Positions 1 through 10,006 of a DNA stretch of 64,000 nucleotides are shown here, in pieces. Positions within the stretch are counted from its first letter, which is position 1; the number at the start of each line of letters is the position of its first letter. The notes beneath the pieces were generated by a model. It was not told the origin of the DNA and made no database searches. It was given only the letters and a program-made list of their open reading frames with translations. The translations under genes and the position numbers were made by a program. This DNA comes from Thamnidium elegans (taxonomy: Eukaryota > Mucoromycota > Mucoromycetes > Mucorales > Mucoraceae): assembly GCA_025201345.1 (NCBI GenBank), contig JAIXMG010000026.1, forward strand, positions 310,001 to 374,000. The letters run 5' to 3'.

Positions 1-694
1 AAATTGTATACACACATATAACCCCCCCCCCCCTCTCCAATCAACATTTACTTGTATAAAAATCTAACCTGGCTTTAACATGTATGCGACAAGTTCCTGT
101 ACACTTTGAACTTCTGGATCTTCTGGTGCATGAAATATGATTATCACTGCACCAATCACAGATAATAAACAACCAATAATACCGATGGGTCCCATTTTTT
201 CATTTAAAAAGATGGATCCTAATACAGCACTAACAAAAAAAAAAAAATACAAATGTCAATAATAATAACAATTCATCCCCTTAACAATATTTTACCCTAT
301 AATTACGCTTAGTGCGCCCAATGGTGTAATTAATATAGCGGGGGCAAATGTATATCCTAATCTTATTTTAAAATCATTATTTTTCATTACACACAGAATA
401 TATAATAGAGAGTTTTCTTTTTACCTATAAAGTTCATTATTTCACCCATTACCATCACAATTAATCCTATCCACCACACTGGATTCTTCAAGTATCTATG
501 TGAATCAGTGGCACGCCCTATTTTTCGGCGATAATTTTTTTAGTTGGGAGGAAAACCCTAAAATATTTATAGTTACCGTGTTCTTTTGTAGACGAAGTTA
601 GTAAACCTTTTTTAGTAATAACAAAGGATGTTCCTATTAAAAGACTAGAACATATAGCTAATATTAAGCCTATATATTTTCCTTCAAGTACCAT
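1..694 (-). CDS. NIPA-type magnesium transporter, 5' part, runs off the left edge
   Basis: Multi-pass membrane protein of the NIPA/DUF803 family, which moves Mg2+ across plasma or endosomal membranes. Exons, in transcription order: 694-577, 517-425, 356-296, 229-69; each junction keeps phase. The first 144 residues are present. They begin MVLEGKYIGLILAICSS and include the family hallmarks NPVWWIGL, APAILITPLGALSV and a hydrophobic stretch ending in IIIFHAPEDPE. Bases 1-68 read as the start of intron 4 (donor GTTAGA), so the remaining helices and the tail lie outside the window. A broken second copy of the downstream exons sits near 5.2-5.5 kb on the other strand. Family membership is firm; the substrate is inferred from the family. 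Confidence 0.9.
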
Positions 695-1541
695 TTATTG
701 GGAGAAGGGGAATATATAATCAAAAAGGGAAAAAAAGGATAAAGAATGTAGAATTTCTCATCAAACAGTTAAAAATAATAATATTGAGTTATAGAGGGGA
801 GATTAGTTAGGGGTGAAACTTTTTATGCATATTGTCGATTTACAAGCTGTAGGCATAAACATCAGCACCACTTTCTGGCCATTGCAGCCATATTCCTCTT
901 GTCTATGAATCGTTGAAACTGGAACCCGGTATTGGCGACATTATCTCCTCTCAAAAATATATGTGATTTTTCAATAAAAGATTTAATAAGATGTAATTGT
1001 ACTGATAAAAAAATTCCAAGGTAGTGTATAAACAGAGGGGGGAAAAGGTAGCATTTTATCAAATACGTTTTAAGTGATAGAAACCCTTATAAATAACAAG
1101 TCATTTGATATTTGCATTAAAAAAGGCAAAAAAAAAAACTCAACTGACGTGTTCAGTTTTTACCATTTTGAGGAACAAATAGATCGGACTTTTTATGCTG
1201 CACACCTTGATTTATAATCAAACAGAAACATTTAAATATTTGTTATCTAATAACTTGCAAGAGGGAAAAAAAGAAAAAGCTCTAAAGAGCAATAATAATA
1301 AACTGACCTTATACTTTAAACAGCTTTTGAAGGGGAGTTTTTTTTTTTTTTACATCAAAAAAGTAGATCAAACTTTTAGTCTTAATACACTCTAACTTAT
1401 GGGATGCGTGACTGCACATCTTGTCTGACAAATTCAAACATCTACCAAAGAAAAAAAAAAAACTTTATATTTAAATACGGAGATCGTTTTCCCTTCTTCC
1501 CTTTTTCAATTTTTTTTTTTTAACTTTTTTAAGTATATAGT
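695..1541. other. Divergent intergenic region between NIPA and GCLM genes
   Basis: This 850-bp spacer separates two divergently transcribed genes and must hold both promoters. It contains A and T runs, including a 12-T run near 1340 and an 11-T run just before the GCLM start. Small open frames here (for example 862-1062 minus and 1195-1395 plus) are lysine and phenylalanine-rich readings of homopolymers with no family resemblance. No RNA gene or repeat was recognised. Confidence 0.5.
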
Positions 1542-2649
1542 ATGCCTTCACAAGATTATCCCAAGCAGGTTTCTGTACCTGAATTCAAACAATTAGTCCT
1601 CTATACTGGTAATGTTATGCGTAATAGTATCACATCTGGTAAACATTGGAACACAAAGTCCAACGCAGAGGTTTGTAGCAATTAATTATTTCGTATGACG
1701 GAATAATGACAATCATTTGCATTTTTAGTTGGTACAAGCTATCTCTGATACTCTCGATACATCATTATACGGCTCTGATAAGCCATCCTTCCGTTATTTT
1801 ACAGAATCAGAACTCTTGGAAGTACCTGACTTGAGATTAAGTAGTCGTATTCAACCCGAAGATCGTAATGATGTTGAAGTTACAGGTAAATAAAAAAAGG
1901 GCAACGAGTACGTTGTATATCGTTTATTAAAAATTATAATGGATTCTTTCTTTTTACTACAAAGCTAAATTGTTCTACTTGGATCGTTGTAATGAATATC
2001 AAGTATCACACATTGATAAGGCCATTCATCATCTTCAACAACTTTTAAATGTAAATTCTATTGACACATTTATCGTATCATTCGATACAGAAGAAAGCCC
2101 GGCACATATTGACAAGGCATGGAAGGATTTAGAAGTTTACCATGAAAATGGAGTGATTCGTAAATTGGGTGTATCTGATTTCGACCTGGTTACATTAACA
2201 GAATTTTTAAACAAGAAGGACCTTAAAGTAAAGCCTTCTATTGATCAAGTCCATGTTGACAAATGTTGTTCTTTACCCAAGGATTTGATCGAACTCGGTA
2301 AAAAACATGGAGTTGAAATGACTTTCAATGGAGATACAACAGGTACGGAGAATCAATTTGTTTTTAATCCACCTCTCTACTTTATTTAACAAAAAAGAAA
2401 TATATAATAGAAATTTTAACTACTGAAGCATTATCAAGTTTATTAAACAAGCACGGATTGGTTACAGATAAGACAAATGTAAAGCCCCGTTGGGTATTAA
2501 AGTACAATGTCTTCTTTAACTGTAGAAGTGTTGTTGCTGATAAAGGGTAAGTCCGCACACTGAACACAATTTTTTTTTTTTCGGTGTTTTCTAATTTAAA
2601 AAATCGTATTTTTTCCAGTTATATCGTTGTTGGCGATGTTCTCAACTAA
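1542..2649 (+). CDS. Glutamate-cysteine ligase regulatory (modifier) subunit
   Basis: Homologue of animal GCLM, the light subunit that binds the catalytic subunit of glutamate-cysteine ligase, raising its glutamate affinity in the first step of glutathione synthesis in the cytosol. It has an aldo-keto-reductase-like barrel without enzyme activity of its own. Exons: 1542-1670, 1729-1885, 1965-2342, 2411-2546, 2619-2649, giving 276 residues (human GCLM is 274). Landmarks match the human protein in order: TGNVMRNSITSGK near residue 25, RIQPEDRNDVEVTAKLF near 85, the CCSLPKDL region in the second half, and the C-terminal VKPRWVLKYNVFF and GYIVVGDVLN. Start is the first ATG in frame after a T-rich leader. 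Family assignment is strong. Confidence 0.92.
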
Positions 2650-3395
2650 CTTTAAATATTCCCCTTTTCTCCCCACAAATAGACAAAAAAAAAAACGCAT
2701 ATATAGTTCTACATAGTTTATTCTTAATAAAAGAATATACTATTATTTTTTATTACCCATGCATATATATATACATATATATGTTTTTATTGACTCTATA
2801 TTTTCGAATGCTTTTCTTTTTGTGTGTAAATAACCCTTTTTTTTTTAGAATGCCGAATAAGAATTTTCAATCGTTCGAAACATGATCAATTAGAGGTAAG
2901 TTTAACGGCTGAAATCATAGATTAGAATTCTTTTTAAAATAAAATAGAATAAAAAGATATTTGTTTGTTTATATTGCAATAACAACAACAAAAAAGTGTA
3001 GCACTTTTTTTTTTTTACCACGCAGCTAGTCGTGCTCTTTAGTTACTGTCTCACAAACTTTGTTCTAAACAGATCGACTACTAAAAAAACATATTTACTT
3101 TAAGCTAACGCCATAATCCCAAATTATGTTGAAATTCTGTTGCACCCCAATGGGAATTCCTGTGCGCTGATCAGAAGAGATGTTCCCATTGCACCGATAC
3201 TAGATGATTGTACATCCAGTGACCAGATCTTCAGTATTCGTCTACAACATTAATATTCATATTTTAAAGATCCTTTGCCTCTTGCACGCAAGAAAAAAAG
3301 AAAAAAAAAAGTAAGATTAGCCTCGAGAGGATATAGCTTTTAGACAACTGTATATAATAAAATACTCGATTACATTTAAAGATTATCTATTTTTT

Positions 3396-3641
3396 TTATT
3401 TAGTAAACTTTTTTATAAGAATCCTAGAAAGAACTTCTCTTCCTTCCCAATATACTCTTGCATCATCAGTATTGACCCATTGTTTAAAGTTTGTATTTAG
3501 TTCATCTCTTCTGGAATCATCTTTAATCGGTTGATTTAATTTTTTTTTAACGATACTTCTTTTACTGACGATTTTAAAATGTTCAAAGAAATGCATATTG
3601 TCCATATTCGCGCTTACCCAGTTCATCTCTGTTTGGCACAC
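3396..3641 (-). CDS. Uncharacterised 81-residue ORF
   Basis: A single open frame of 81 codons from ATG to stop, starting MCQTEMNWVSANMDNMHFF. The composition is that of a normal protein (acidic, basic and aromatic residues mixed) rather than translated homopolymer, with a basic middle (KRSIVKKKLNQPIK) and a stretch QWVNTDDARVYWEGRE. I do not recognise a family, signal peptide or membrane segment. It lies in a region of decayed fragments, so it may be an exon of a dead gene rather than a working small gene. Confidence 0.3.
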   Translation of the reverse strand: MCQTEMNWVSANMDNMHFFEHFKIVSKRSIVKKKLNQPIKDDSRRDELNTNFKQWVNTDDARVYWEGREVLSRILIKKFTK

Positions 3642-4081
3642 ATTTTTTCGCGTTTGCTTATTTCAAAAGTAAGGTAAAAGATATAGAATAAAATTGATTT
3701 TTTTAGGGGATGCGTTCACTACTTTATTGTTAAAAATTTAACAATAGATGATAGTAAGATATAATATAAGTAAGCAAAATAAGAGGCACACATATTTCAT
3801 ACCTTGCAATTACCTTTTTTATAGGTTCAAGAACTTTTCAGGCGTGTGCCGGGAAACTGCCGAAAGGCGAAAAGACAATTTGTTGTGTATTATCACCGAG
3901 GCCAGCTTATAGTTTTTGAGGGTAATTTGTATTACATTTAACCAAGTAACCCCACCCTAAGATGGGACATTTTCTAAGTGGAGATATTTTATGTGGTCGC
4001 TTTTCTGGGCTATTGTGTTATTAATGTTTGGTAAAAGTTAATATCATTAGATAATGTCTTTATAACGTCTTACGCGAGCTA

Positions 4082-4246
4082 ATGACCGTTCCAACTATCC
4101 ATATAACTTGTCCAGAGTTTCCAGAAATCATTGTTTCTGATTCTGGCTCAGTCTTCATGCTCATCGATAGAGACTTTGCTATCGCGTATTTGGAAAAGCC
4201 ATGCAGACTCTACTTCGATGCTTCAACCCTCTTCAAAGAAATCTAA
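4082..4246 (+). CDS. Short uncharacterised ORF of 54 residues
   Basis: An ATG-to-stop frame starting MTVPTIHITCPEFPEIIVSD and ending in LYFDASTLFKEI. The mixed composition looks coding. The block PEFPEIIVSDSGSVF loosely recalls the D-containing motif of retroelement integrases (IISDRGSQF), but nothing else of an integrase is visible, so this is only a suggestion. The 31-bp tandem repeat begins about 110 bp downstream. It may be a gene fragment. Confidence 0.25.
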   Translation: MTVPTIHITCPEFPEIIVSDSGSVFMLIDRDFAIAYLEKPCRLYFDASTLFKEI

Positions 4247-4358
4247 TATATCAGAATCGAGAGAGGGGTGAACTCTATAAGAATTAAAACCAATACAGGA
4301 AGATATGAAAATAATACTTTGAGAGTATAAAACAAAATGAAAGAAAGGAGGGTACCGT

Positions 4359-4467
4359 AAGCTTGGACGAATATAATTTCAGACACTGCAAGCTTGGACG
4401 AATATAATTTCAGACACTGCAAGCTTGGACGAATATAATTTCAGTCACTGCAAGCTTGAACGGATAA
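4359..4467. repeat. 31-bp tandem repeat, three full copies plus a partial fourth
   Basis: Copies start at 4359, 4390, 4421 and 4452, exactly 31 bp apart. Each begins AAGCTTGGACGAATATAAT and continues through TTTCAGACACTGC. Copies 1 and 2 are identical; copy 3 has one change (CAGTCACTGC); copy 4 is cut off after AAGCTTGAACGGATAA. Each unit contains a HindIII-type AAGCTT palindrome. No second array was seen elsewhere in the window. Confidence 0.9.
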
Positions 4468-5190
4468 CTTCCGGCTATTTTACCTTCGGCTTGTATTCAA
4501 TATTCCTTTTTATTTAGTAACTGGTTTCGAACAGACTCTCTAATCTACTGGAAGAGTTTTTGCGTATGTTTTTTTAATAGTTTAACTGCGTCGATGTTGG
4601 CCTGATGATATGCTTCCTTCTAAAACAAATGATTCAAACGAATATGTTACGGCTAGGGTTAATTTTACATACATATTCCAATGATTTTTGGCCTATTAAA
4701 TTGTTAGAGTCAATGATAAGCTACAAAGATACAACGCGTAGTTTTATTACAAAGAGAGTAGATTCATATTAGGACGTTTACTGACGCCGATTTCCTGATT
4801 AATTCTTTTTGTAGTAGGAGAATCATTAAGATTAATAGACTCTGATTCAGAAGACGAAGACCCAAAGAGAAAGCGTAAGCGAACAAAGCCAGTTCAACGC
4901 TCTCCGATTGTTAAATATTGAAGACAATATTATAAAAGAACCTATCCCACCACCCTCTCACACTAATAAAGTGCACCCCCTAAATATAATGGTTTTTATT
5001 TATTTTTGCCGATTTAAGATGCGTGCCATGATGCAACTTAATACGATATGATAATGTAACATTGGTTTTTCCAACTTTCAGAATTCCCTTACGATATAAA
5101 ACGCAATGTTGATTGGAGGGTTTTTTATTACACGTATGCAAATTTATTCACGCTTTAAGTTACCCTAAGGTTTTTTAATTTATGGTATAG

Positions 5191-5496
5191 TGATAATAAT
5201 AATTGTCATTGTAATGATTTGTAAAGTGGTTCCAAGATGGGGCAAAACATCTCCTATTGTGTATTTATCCATTTGCTCACTTGTTGGATCTTTATCGGTG
5301 ATGGCGATAAAGGCATTTGGTATAGCTGTCAAATTAACTGCGGCTGGAAATAATCAATTTGATCAGCCTTCGGGGTTCTTCTAGTATAGCTGTCAGTGAA
5401 AAGAAAAGCAGCTGGGATGATGAAAGTACAACAGATACAGAAAATAGTTTACAACATAATGCTATAAGAAATAGACCTAGAGCTTTATCTGTGTGA
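5191..5496 (+). pseudogene. Broken second copy of a NIPA-type Mg2+ transporter
   Basis: After a TATAG acceptor, one frame reads a NIPA core: CKVVPRWGKTSPIVYLSICS, then GSLSVMAIKAFGIAVKL and GNNQFDQPS, then a stop at 5382-5384. In the next frame the sequence continues without a break as SSSIAVSEKKSSWDDES to RNRPRALSV and a stop at 5494-5496, which looks like the charged cytoplasmic tail of the same family. The expected remaining membrane helices between these pieces are missing, so an internal deletion fused a middle exon to the tail out of frame. Upstream NIPA exons were not found. The intact gene at the left edge runs on the opposite strand; this piece corresponds to the part of the family that lies outside the window there. 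Confidence 0.75.
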
Positions 5497-5654
5497 ATAT
5501 TCCGCTCTAAAAACTTGTAATAATATATGACCCTAATAATATTATTATTAAATACATGATTGATTCATGTCGGTCTCTTTTTTTATATATATAAAAATTA
5601 TATTTAAACAACATTTTATAACTCTTTTGTTTGTTATTCTTTAGCATTTCGTAT

Positions 5655-5865
5655 ATGTCAAATAGTAAGTGAATAGTAATACAATCATCAACGCATAAAT
5701 TAATTTTTCCTTTTTCATTAGTGAGGCCTAAATGGGAAAAAAAGGTTTATAACAGTATGTCTTTAAACAAGAATAATATCTAATATATATTTCCTTTGTG
5801 TGTATGAATAGCGTGTTCGTCGTCTCAAAGCCAAAAGAAAAGCTCAAAAGAAGAGACACAAATAA
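5655..5865 (+). CDS. Ribosomal protein eL41
   Basis: Tiny, highly basic large-subunit ribosomal protein. Exons: 5655-5664, 5722-5744, 5812-5865, with good GT...AG introns of 57 and 67 bp. The product reads MSN followed by MRPKWEKKRVRRLK and a tail AKRKAQKKRHK. Against the usual 25-residue eL41 (MRxKWxKKRxRRLKxKRRK), the first 14 positions fit very well; the tail is basic but divergent, ending in KRHK instead of the common RSK. The canonical Met codon is made by splicing: its A ends exon 1 and its TG opens exon 2. An in-frame ATG three codons upstream in exon 1 would add MSN. The gene is too short and too split to appear as an ordinary ORF. Confidence 0.75.
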
Positions 5866-6133
5866 AACTCTCCCAAACCAAAAACCATGCACTAAAAGCC
5901 GTGCACTAAAAGATCCCTCCTTCTTGCTGTTGTACTTGAATTAAACCTCGTACACTAATAAAAGCCTCGCTTCTTTTTTTTTTCTTACTGTTTTATTTAA
6001 CAAGATTATTATGGGGATATTTAGTAAAAAAAAAAAAAAAAATTGTATATGCTTAAAAAATACTATGTATCAAAATGGGGGTGAGTTCTAATGAAAAAAG
6101 GGTGTGTGCATTGTATACAGAATTTAAAACGGT

Positions 6134-6361
6134 TTAGAATTCTTTAGTCTCGACAGCGGTGTGTCCACGGTTTCTCTTCTTCTCTTCCTTTAAACCTTGG
6201 TGTAATTGGTGAAGTTGAGCAGCAACAGTGTTGTTGGCAGCATGAATAGCTACACCTTCATGCAAGAATTTATCGAGAAAGGAGGTAGCATGAGAAATGG
6301 AGGCTTCTTTGGTGGATTCAATCTTTAAATTGAGAGGAACGAGTTCAGGTCTTTTGCTCAT
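6134..6361 (-). CDS. Small uncharacterised protein, 75 residues
   Basis: Intronless frame starting MSKRPELVPLNLKIESTKEA and ending in a basic stretch (KEEKKRNRGHT) before TKEF. The middle (SHATSFLDKFLHEGVAIHAA) has the heptad-like spacing of an amphipathic helix. The ATG has a purine-rich upstream context, and a T-rich tract lies about 40 bp upstream. The composition and codon use look coding. I do not recognise the family. It is most likely a small soluble nuclear or cytosolic protein, but nothing in the sequence decides this. Confidence 0.5.
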   Translation of the reverse strand: MSKRPELVPLNLKIESTKEASISHATSFLDKFLHEGVAIHAANNTVAAQLHQLHQGLKEEKKRNRGHTAVETKEF

Positions 6362-6534
6362 TGCTTATTTTTATATATGTGTGTCTTAAAAAAACATTTT
6401 TTTTTTGAGTTTGATTTTTTTTTTTTTACTTGAAGCTTTCCTAAGCCACCTTTTGTATTAGAAGTTTAACCAATCAATTCAATTATCTATGCTAAAAGTT
6501 TTAAAGATGAGTCGATTCAATGAATAGCTTAAAA

Positions 6535-6765
6535 TCATGCAAAACTGTTTTTTTTTTTTGACGAACTTGTTTTTTTTTTCGATGTACAAAAATATTCTAT
6601 AAGTTGGGCTAAATTTGTTGCCATGGTATCAATTTGTTGCCATAGTAATGCACGAGGTGCCTTGATGACAGGTGTAACGCAAGTGCTCTTTTTTTTTTGA
6701 GGAAAACTTAAAACCAAATAAAGGATTTTTATCAAGTGAAAAAGTGATACATTATCCTGGGTCAT
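6535..6765 (-). CDS. Doubtful small ORF, 76 residues
   Basis: A frame starting MTQDNVSLFHLIKILYLVLS, followed by KKK from an A-run, then a convincing-looking block VTPVIKAPRALLWQQIDTMA and LAQLIEYFCTS, then lysine and serine-rich translation of further A-runs to the stop. The middle block may be a real exon or a decayed gene; both ends are shaped by homopolymers and could instead be introns. No family was recognised. Confidence 0.3.
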   Translation of the reverse strand: MTQDNVSLFHLIKILYLVLSFPQKKKSTCVTPVIKAPRALLWQQIDTMATNLAQLIEYFCTSKKKTSSSKKKNSFA

Positions 6766-6961
6766 AGATAAACAAGGGATAAAAAAACTAGATTTTAAAA
6801 CACGCTATTGAAAACTTTCTTGTATATACTTCTGCAAAAAGAAACTCCCTTTACTTGTTTAAAATCGTTTTCAACTCCCGTCTTATCCCTCCCATACCAA
6901 CCCCTTTTTTTACATACCTTTTTTTTTCTTTTTTTTTTTCCCTTTTTTTTATAAGAATATT

Positions 6962-7870
6962 ATGGCTTCAGAAGAAAATACCAATAACGAAAGTAAGTAG
7001 ATAAAAAAAAATCCCAAAAATTTGTGTGTACTTTTTTTTTCCGACTCTTTCATCTAAAAAAACATGTAAATAGATGGAGGTTCACTTCGCTTAGGACGAC
7101 CTACTACAGGCGCCGATATTGGCGAGTTACAACAAAAGATTAGTCAAGCGGAAAGAGAGCTTAGTCAACTTAAGTTAGAATTAGACCAAACCAAGCAGCA
7201 AGCCAAGCAAGCAGAGGTCTATGCTCAAGAAAGCGGACGCACCAATCGTAAATTGAAGACCGAGATTCAGACCTTAACCGACATGAGCAACCGTAAGGAC
7301 CGACAAGCAGAGAACTCGAAAGCAACCGCCTTCTTCTTTGAAGGCCAAGTTAAAAAATACATGGACGAAATTGAAACAGCAAGGCAAGGCATGGGTCATC
7401 TGAAGGAGCTGGACGATCAGCTAAACCAAGCTAAGGCCGAGCAAGCTGAACTTGAAAAGTCGTCAAAGGAAGAAGCTGTAAGAGTCAAGACGACTATCAA
7501 GGCGATGCAAGAAGCTCATAAATCAAATAAAGAGGATATCAAGGCCGACATCGATAAAGCTTATGCTGAACTTGAAAAAACTTCGGCTCAGGCTTTACAA
7601 CTTCAGCAAGAGATACAGCAAAAAATGGATGCTGAATTGCATCCTGGTTCTGACATTCAAACTTTGGAAAGAGAGCATCGTGCTTTAGAACAAAAACAAA
7701 TGGAAGCAGTCAGAAAGGTATACGAAGAGGTCGATCAGCTCAGAAAGAAATTAGAGCAGTCTGAAGCATCTACCCTTTCGCATGAAGAAAGTATGGTGGT
7801 CGTTAAGGAGGAAATGGACCGTATTACACGTAGACTTCGTGCCATTGATCAATTATCTGCTTCCAGCTAA
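6962..7870 (+). CDS. Long coiled-coil protein, function unknown
   Basis: Two exons (6962-6992 and 7074-7870) encode 275 residues. The N-terminus MASEENTNNE runs into NGGSLRLGRPTTGADIGE. From about residue 25 to the end it is almost one continuous coiled coil, rich in Glu, Lys, Gln and Ala with heptads such as LQQKISQAERELSQLKLELD. Proline and glycine are nearly absent except for a break at ELHPGSD in the last third, which separates two coil segments. There is no membrane segment, catalytic motif or recognisable head domain. Such proteins usually act as scaffolds or tethers; no specific family can be named from what is visible. Confidence 0.8.
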
Positions 7871-8362
7871 ATTCGAATCACATATATATAAAATACCAAT
7901 AAAGAATTGTATACATCATGCTTTTAGTTTTTTTTTTTTTTTTTTACAAAAGAGAACTTTTTGACTTGGCTTAAGAGTTTGTAAAGAAATATCAGTCCCT
8001 GATTTATACATATAGAACGACCCTCTAAAAACATAATCTAATAAAAATCAATTCTTAAATTAGCTCTTTATTCTATATTTTATTCTGTTCCTGAATTCCT
8101 TTGGATCCCACTTTTTTTTACTAAACTCTATTTTCCCTAAGTCGTTCTACTAATAAAACAGGAACTGATGCTCACTTAAACTTACTATTATTTTTTATCT
8201 TATTTCTCTGTTACATGCCAAATTTTAACACCTGTTTAAATGTCTTTATAAGCTGCAATTCTTGTCGCGTTAGTGTTTCCAACAAAATAAGGATAACCGT
8301 GTAACATCCGAAAGGACACGTCTACACACACTTATTTGACCAATAAGAGGTAAAAAGATATT

Positions 8363-8433
8363 TCCCTGACGGGGAATTGAACCCCGGCCGCGTCGGTGAG
8401 AGCGACGAATCCTAGCCACTAGACCATCAAGGA
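8363..8433 (-). tRNA. tRNA-Glu (anticodon CTC)
   Basis: Read on the minus strand, a full cloverleaf is present. The acceptor arm TCCTTGA pairs with TCAGGGA, the D arm contains GGTCTAGTGGCTAGG, the anticodon stem is CGTCG/CGACG around the loop CTCTCAC, and the T arm is CCGGGGTTCAATTCCCCG. The anticodon CTC reads GAG (Glu). The gene is 71 nt with no intron and no encoded CCA, as expected for a eukaryotic nuclear tRNA gene. Conserved internal A-box and B-box (GGTTCAATTCC) elements are visible. Confidence 0.95.
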
Positions 8434-8842
8434 TACCATGCAATGATCAAACATTATTTATTATATATGTCAAATTTATAAAAATAAATCACGTGAATAT
8501 CACGTTTTTTGGTTCAATATGATTGGATGTGCCTGAATTTTGTGCTTCAGGTGTCAAAAAAAAAATGCAGCACGATTTTTTTTTTTAATAAAAAAATAAA
8601 AATGGTATTTATTATTTAATAAATTATAGATTGCTTGATTAAATTAAATGATATGCTGAAAAGACTAAGAACGAAAAAAGAAAAAGATAATGCTAGATAG
8701 AATTATATATAAAAAAAAAAAGAGAAGTTCCCTTCACTTTTTTTTATATATATATATATGTTTTGAAGAAGAGAGAAAAAAAGTCGACACTGCATACATA
8801 TTATGCATCATGTGATTATATAAAAATAATATCCTTTTTTAC

Positions 8843-9634
8843 TTAGCAAAATCTTAAAGAGAAAAATGAACGTCTTTTAGGAGCTGAAGATTGAGTATTG
8901 GCGGTGGTGTTGGTTGTATTGGTAGTTGGAGCAGGAACAGGCGTATTAGCAGAGATAGAAGTAACAGTACTAGTGATTGAAATTGGGTGGGACATTCTAT
9001 TTTGATGGGTACCTGAATTTGATTTTAGGGCAGGAGCGATATCTCTACTTGATCGAGGTAAAGTGTTGGTATGAATTGAAGATGCAGCGAAACTACTTTC
9101 GTTATCAGAATTGATGGTTTGTAAAATATCTGAAGGAGGTTCAACTACAGGTGAATAATGCAAGGGCTTGGGAGGATACTGACGCGAAATAATGTTGGAG
9201 ATATCTTCTGCATTGGTGGTATTAGTTGTAGTGGTGGTAGAGATTGAACTATTTTCTTCCTTTTTATGGTTAAGTGTACTTGCACCAGATTGACTTAATC
9301 TCTTTTTTAAAAAAGTGGATGATTTACGAAATAGGTTTGCGGTAGAAGAAGAGTCTTCTTCTTGTTGTTGTTCATGAAAAGAGATTTCACGTTCAGAAGG
9401 TGGTAAGGTAACAGAAGAAGCTATAGGAGAAGAAGAAAGTATGCTATTATTTCTATGATTGTTGTTGTTGTTCACTTCAAGAGATTCTAATTGTTCTTGC
9501 GTCGTATTATCAATCTTTTTTAATTGTGCTTGACCTGTTCTTGTTTTATCAAATTCTTGCATAAGATCATTTGAAAAAGAATCTAACGATAAGTCTAGTA
9601 AAGGTGGAGACCAAAGTTGAAATTTATTATCCAT
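8843..9634 (-). CDS. Low-complexity protein with YPPKPL-YSP motif (paralogue A)
   Basis: Single-exon gene for 263 residues, rich in Ser, Thr and Asn. Three ordered islands stand out: an N-terminal block LDSFSNDLMQEFDKTR (residues about 17-32), the motif ISRQYPPKPLHYSPVVEP (about 151-168) and a basic C-terminus APKRRSFFSLRFC. A basic patch FLKKRLSQSG lies between the first two islands. The first two islands recur in the same order, again with a basic C-terminal end, in the gene at 48.2-49.0 kb, so the two are paralogues. No known domain was recognised. The islands look like protein-binding linear motifs in a disordered chain; the role is unknown. The start follows an A-rich leader and no upstream ATG is in frame. 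Confidence 0.8.
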   Translation of the reverse strand: MDNKFQLWSPPLLDLSLDSFSNDLMQEFDKTRTGQAQLKKIDNTTQEQLESLEVNNNNNHRNNSILSSSPIASSVTLPPSEREISFHEQQQEEDSSSTANLFRKSSTFLKKRLSQSGASTLNHKKEENSSISTTTTTNTTNAEDISNIISRQYPPKPLHYSPVVEPPSDILQTINSDNESSFAASSIHTNTLPRSSRDIAPALKSNSGTHQNRMSHPISITSTVTSISANTPVPAPTTNTTNTTANTQSSAPKRRSFFSLRFC

Positions 9635-9787
9635 AACTAAAATAAATTAATGTATTAGAAAAGAGAAGAAAAAAAAAAAGGTTAAAGAAGAAGCAAAAAA
9701 AAAAAAAAGGGATTTTATTTTTTTTAGAGCAGGAGAATTGAGCGAGGGGTACGTTTTTTTTTTTTCCTCAATTTATGTAAGGTTTTG

Positions 9788-9973
9788 TTACTTCTTTTTT
9801 TTATGTTGAACAACAACAAACAATCGAATAAACGGTTCAACTAATATATAACGTGTAATATACATTAAAATAAAAGCTGCTCCAAACATGATTAATCTAT
9901 ACCAATTCCCTGCTTTAATTAAGAAGCCAACTGTAATATATATATATACCGATAAATACAAACATTTATATAC

Positions 9974-10006
<33 letters not shown>

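Larger units (their letters stand above)
2650..5190. other. Gene-poor stretch with decayed coding fragments
   Basis: About 2.5 kb with no intact recognisable gene. It holds an exon-like block at about 2851-2895, flanked by a T-rich acceptor and a GTAAGT donor. It also holds a single-exon minus-strand ORF (3396-3641), a 54-residue plus ORF (4082-4246), a 31-bp tandem repeat (4359-4467), and an open stretch near 4815-4920 that reads DSDSEDEDPKRKRKRTK and then stops. Together with the broken NIPA copy immediately downstream, it looks like a graveyard of duplicated or rearranged gene parts. None of the pieces was assigned to a family. Confidence 0.5.

Noticed and set aside
862..1062. 66-codon minus-strand frame in the NIPA-GCLM spacer
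   Set aside because: No family resemblance, no splice context, and it sits in a divergent promoter region.
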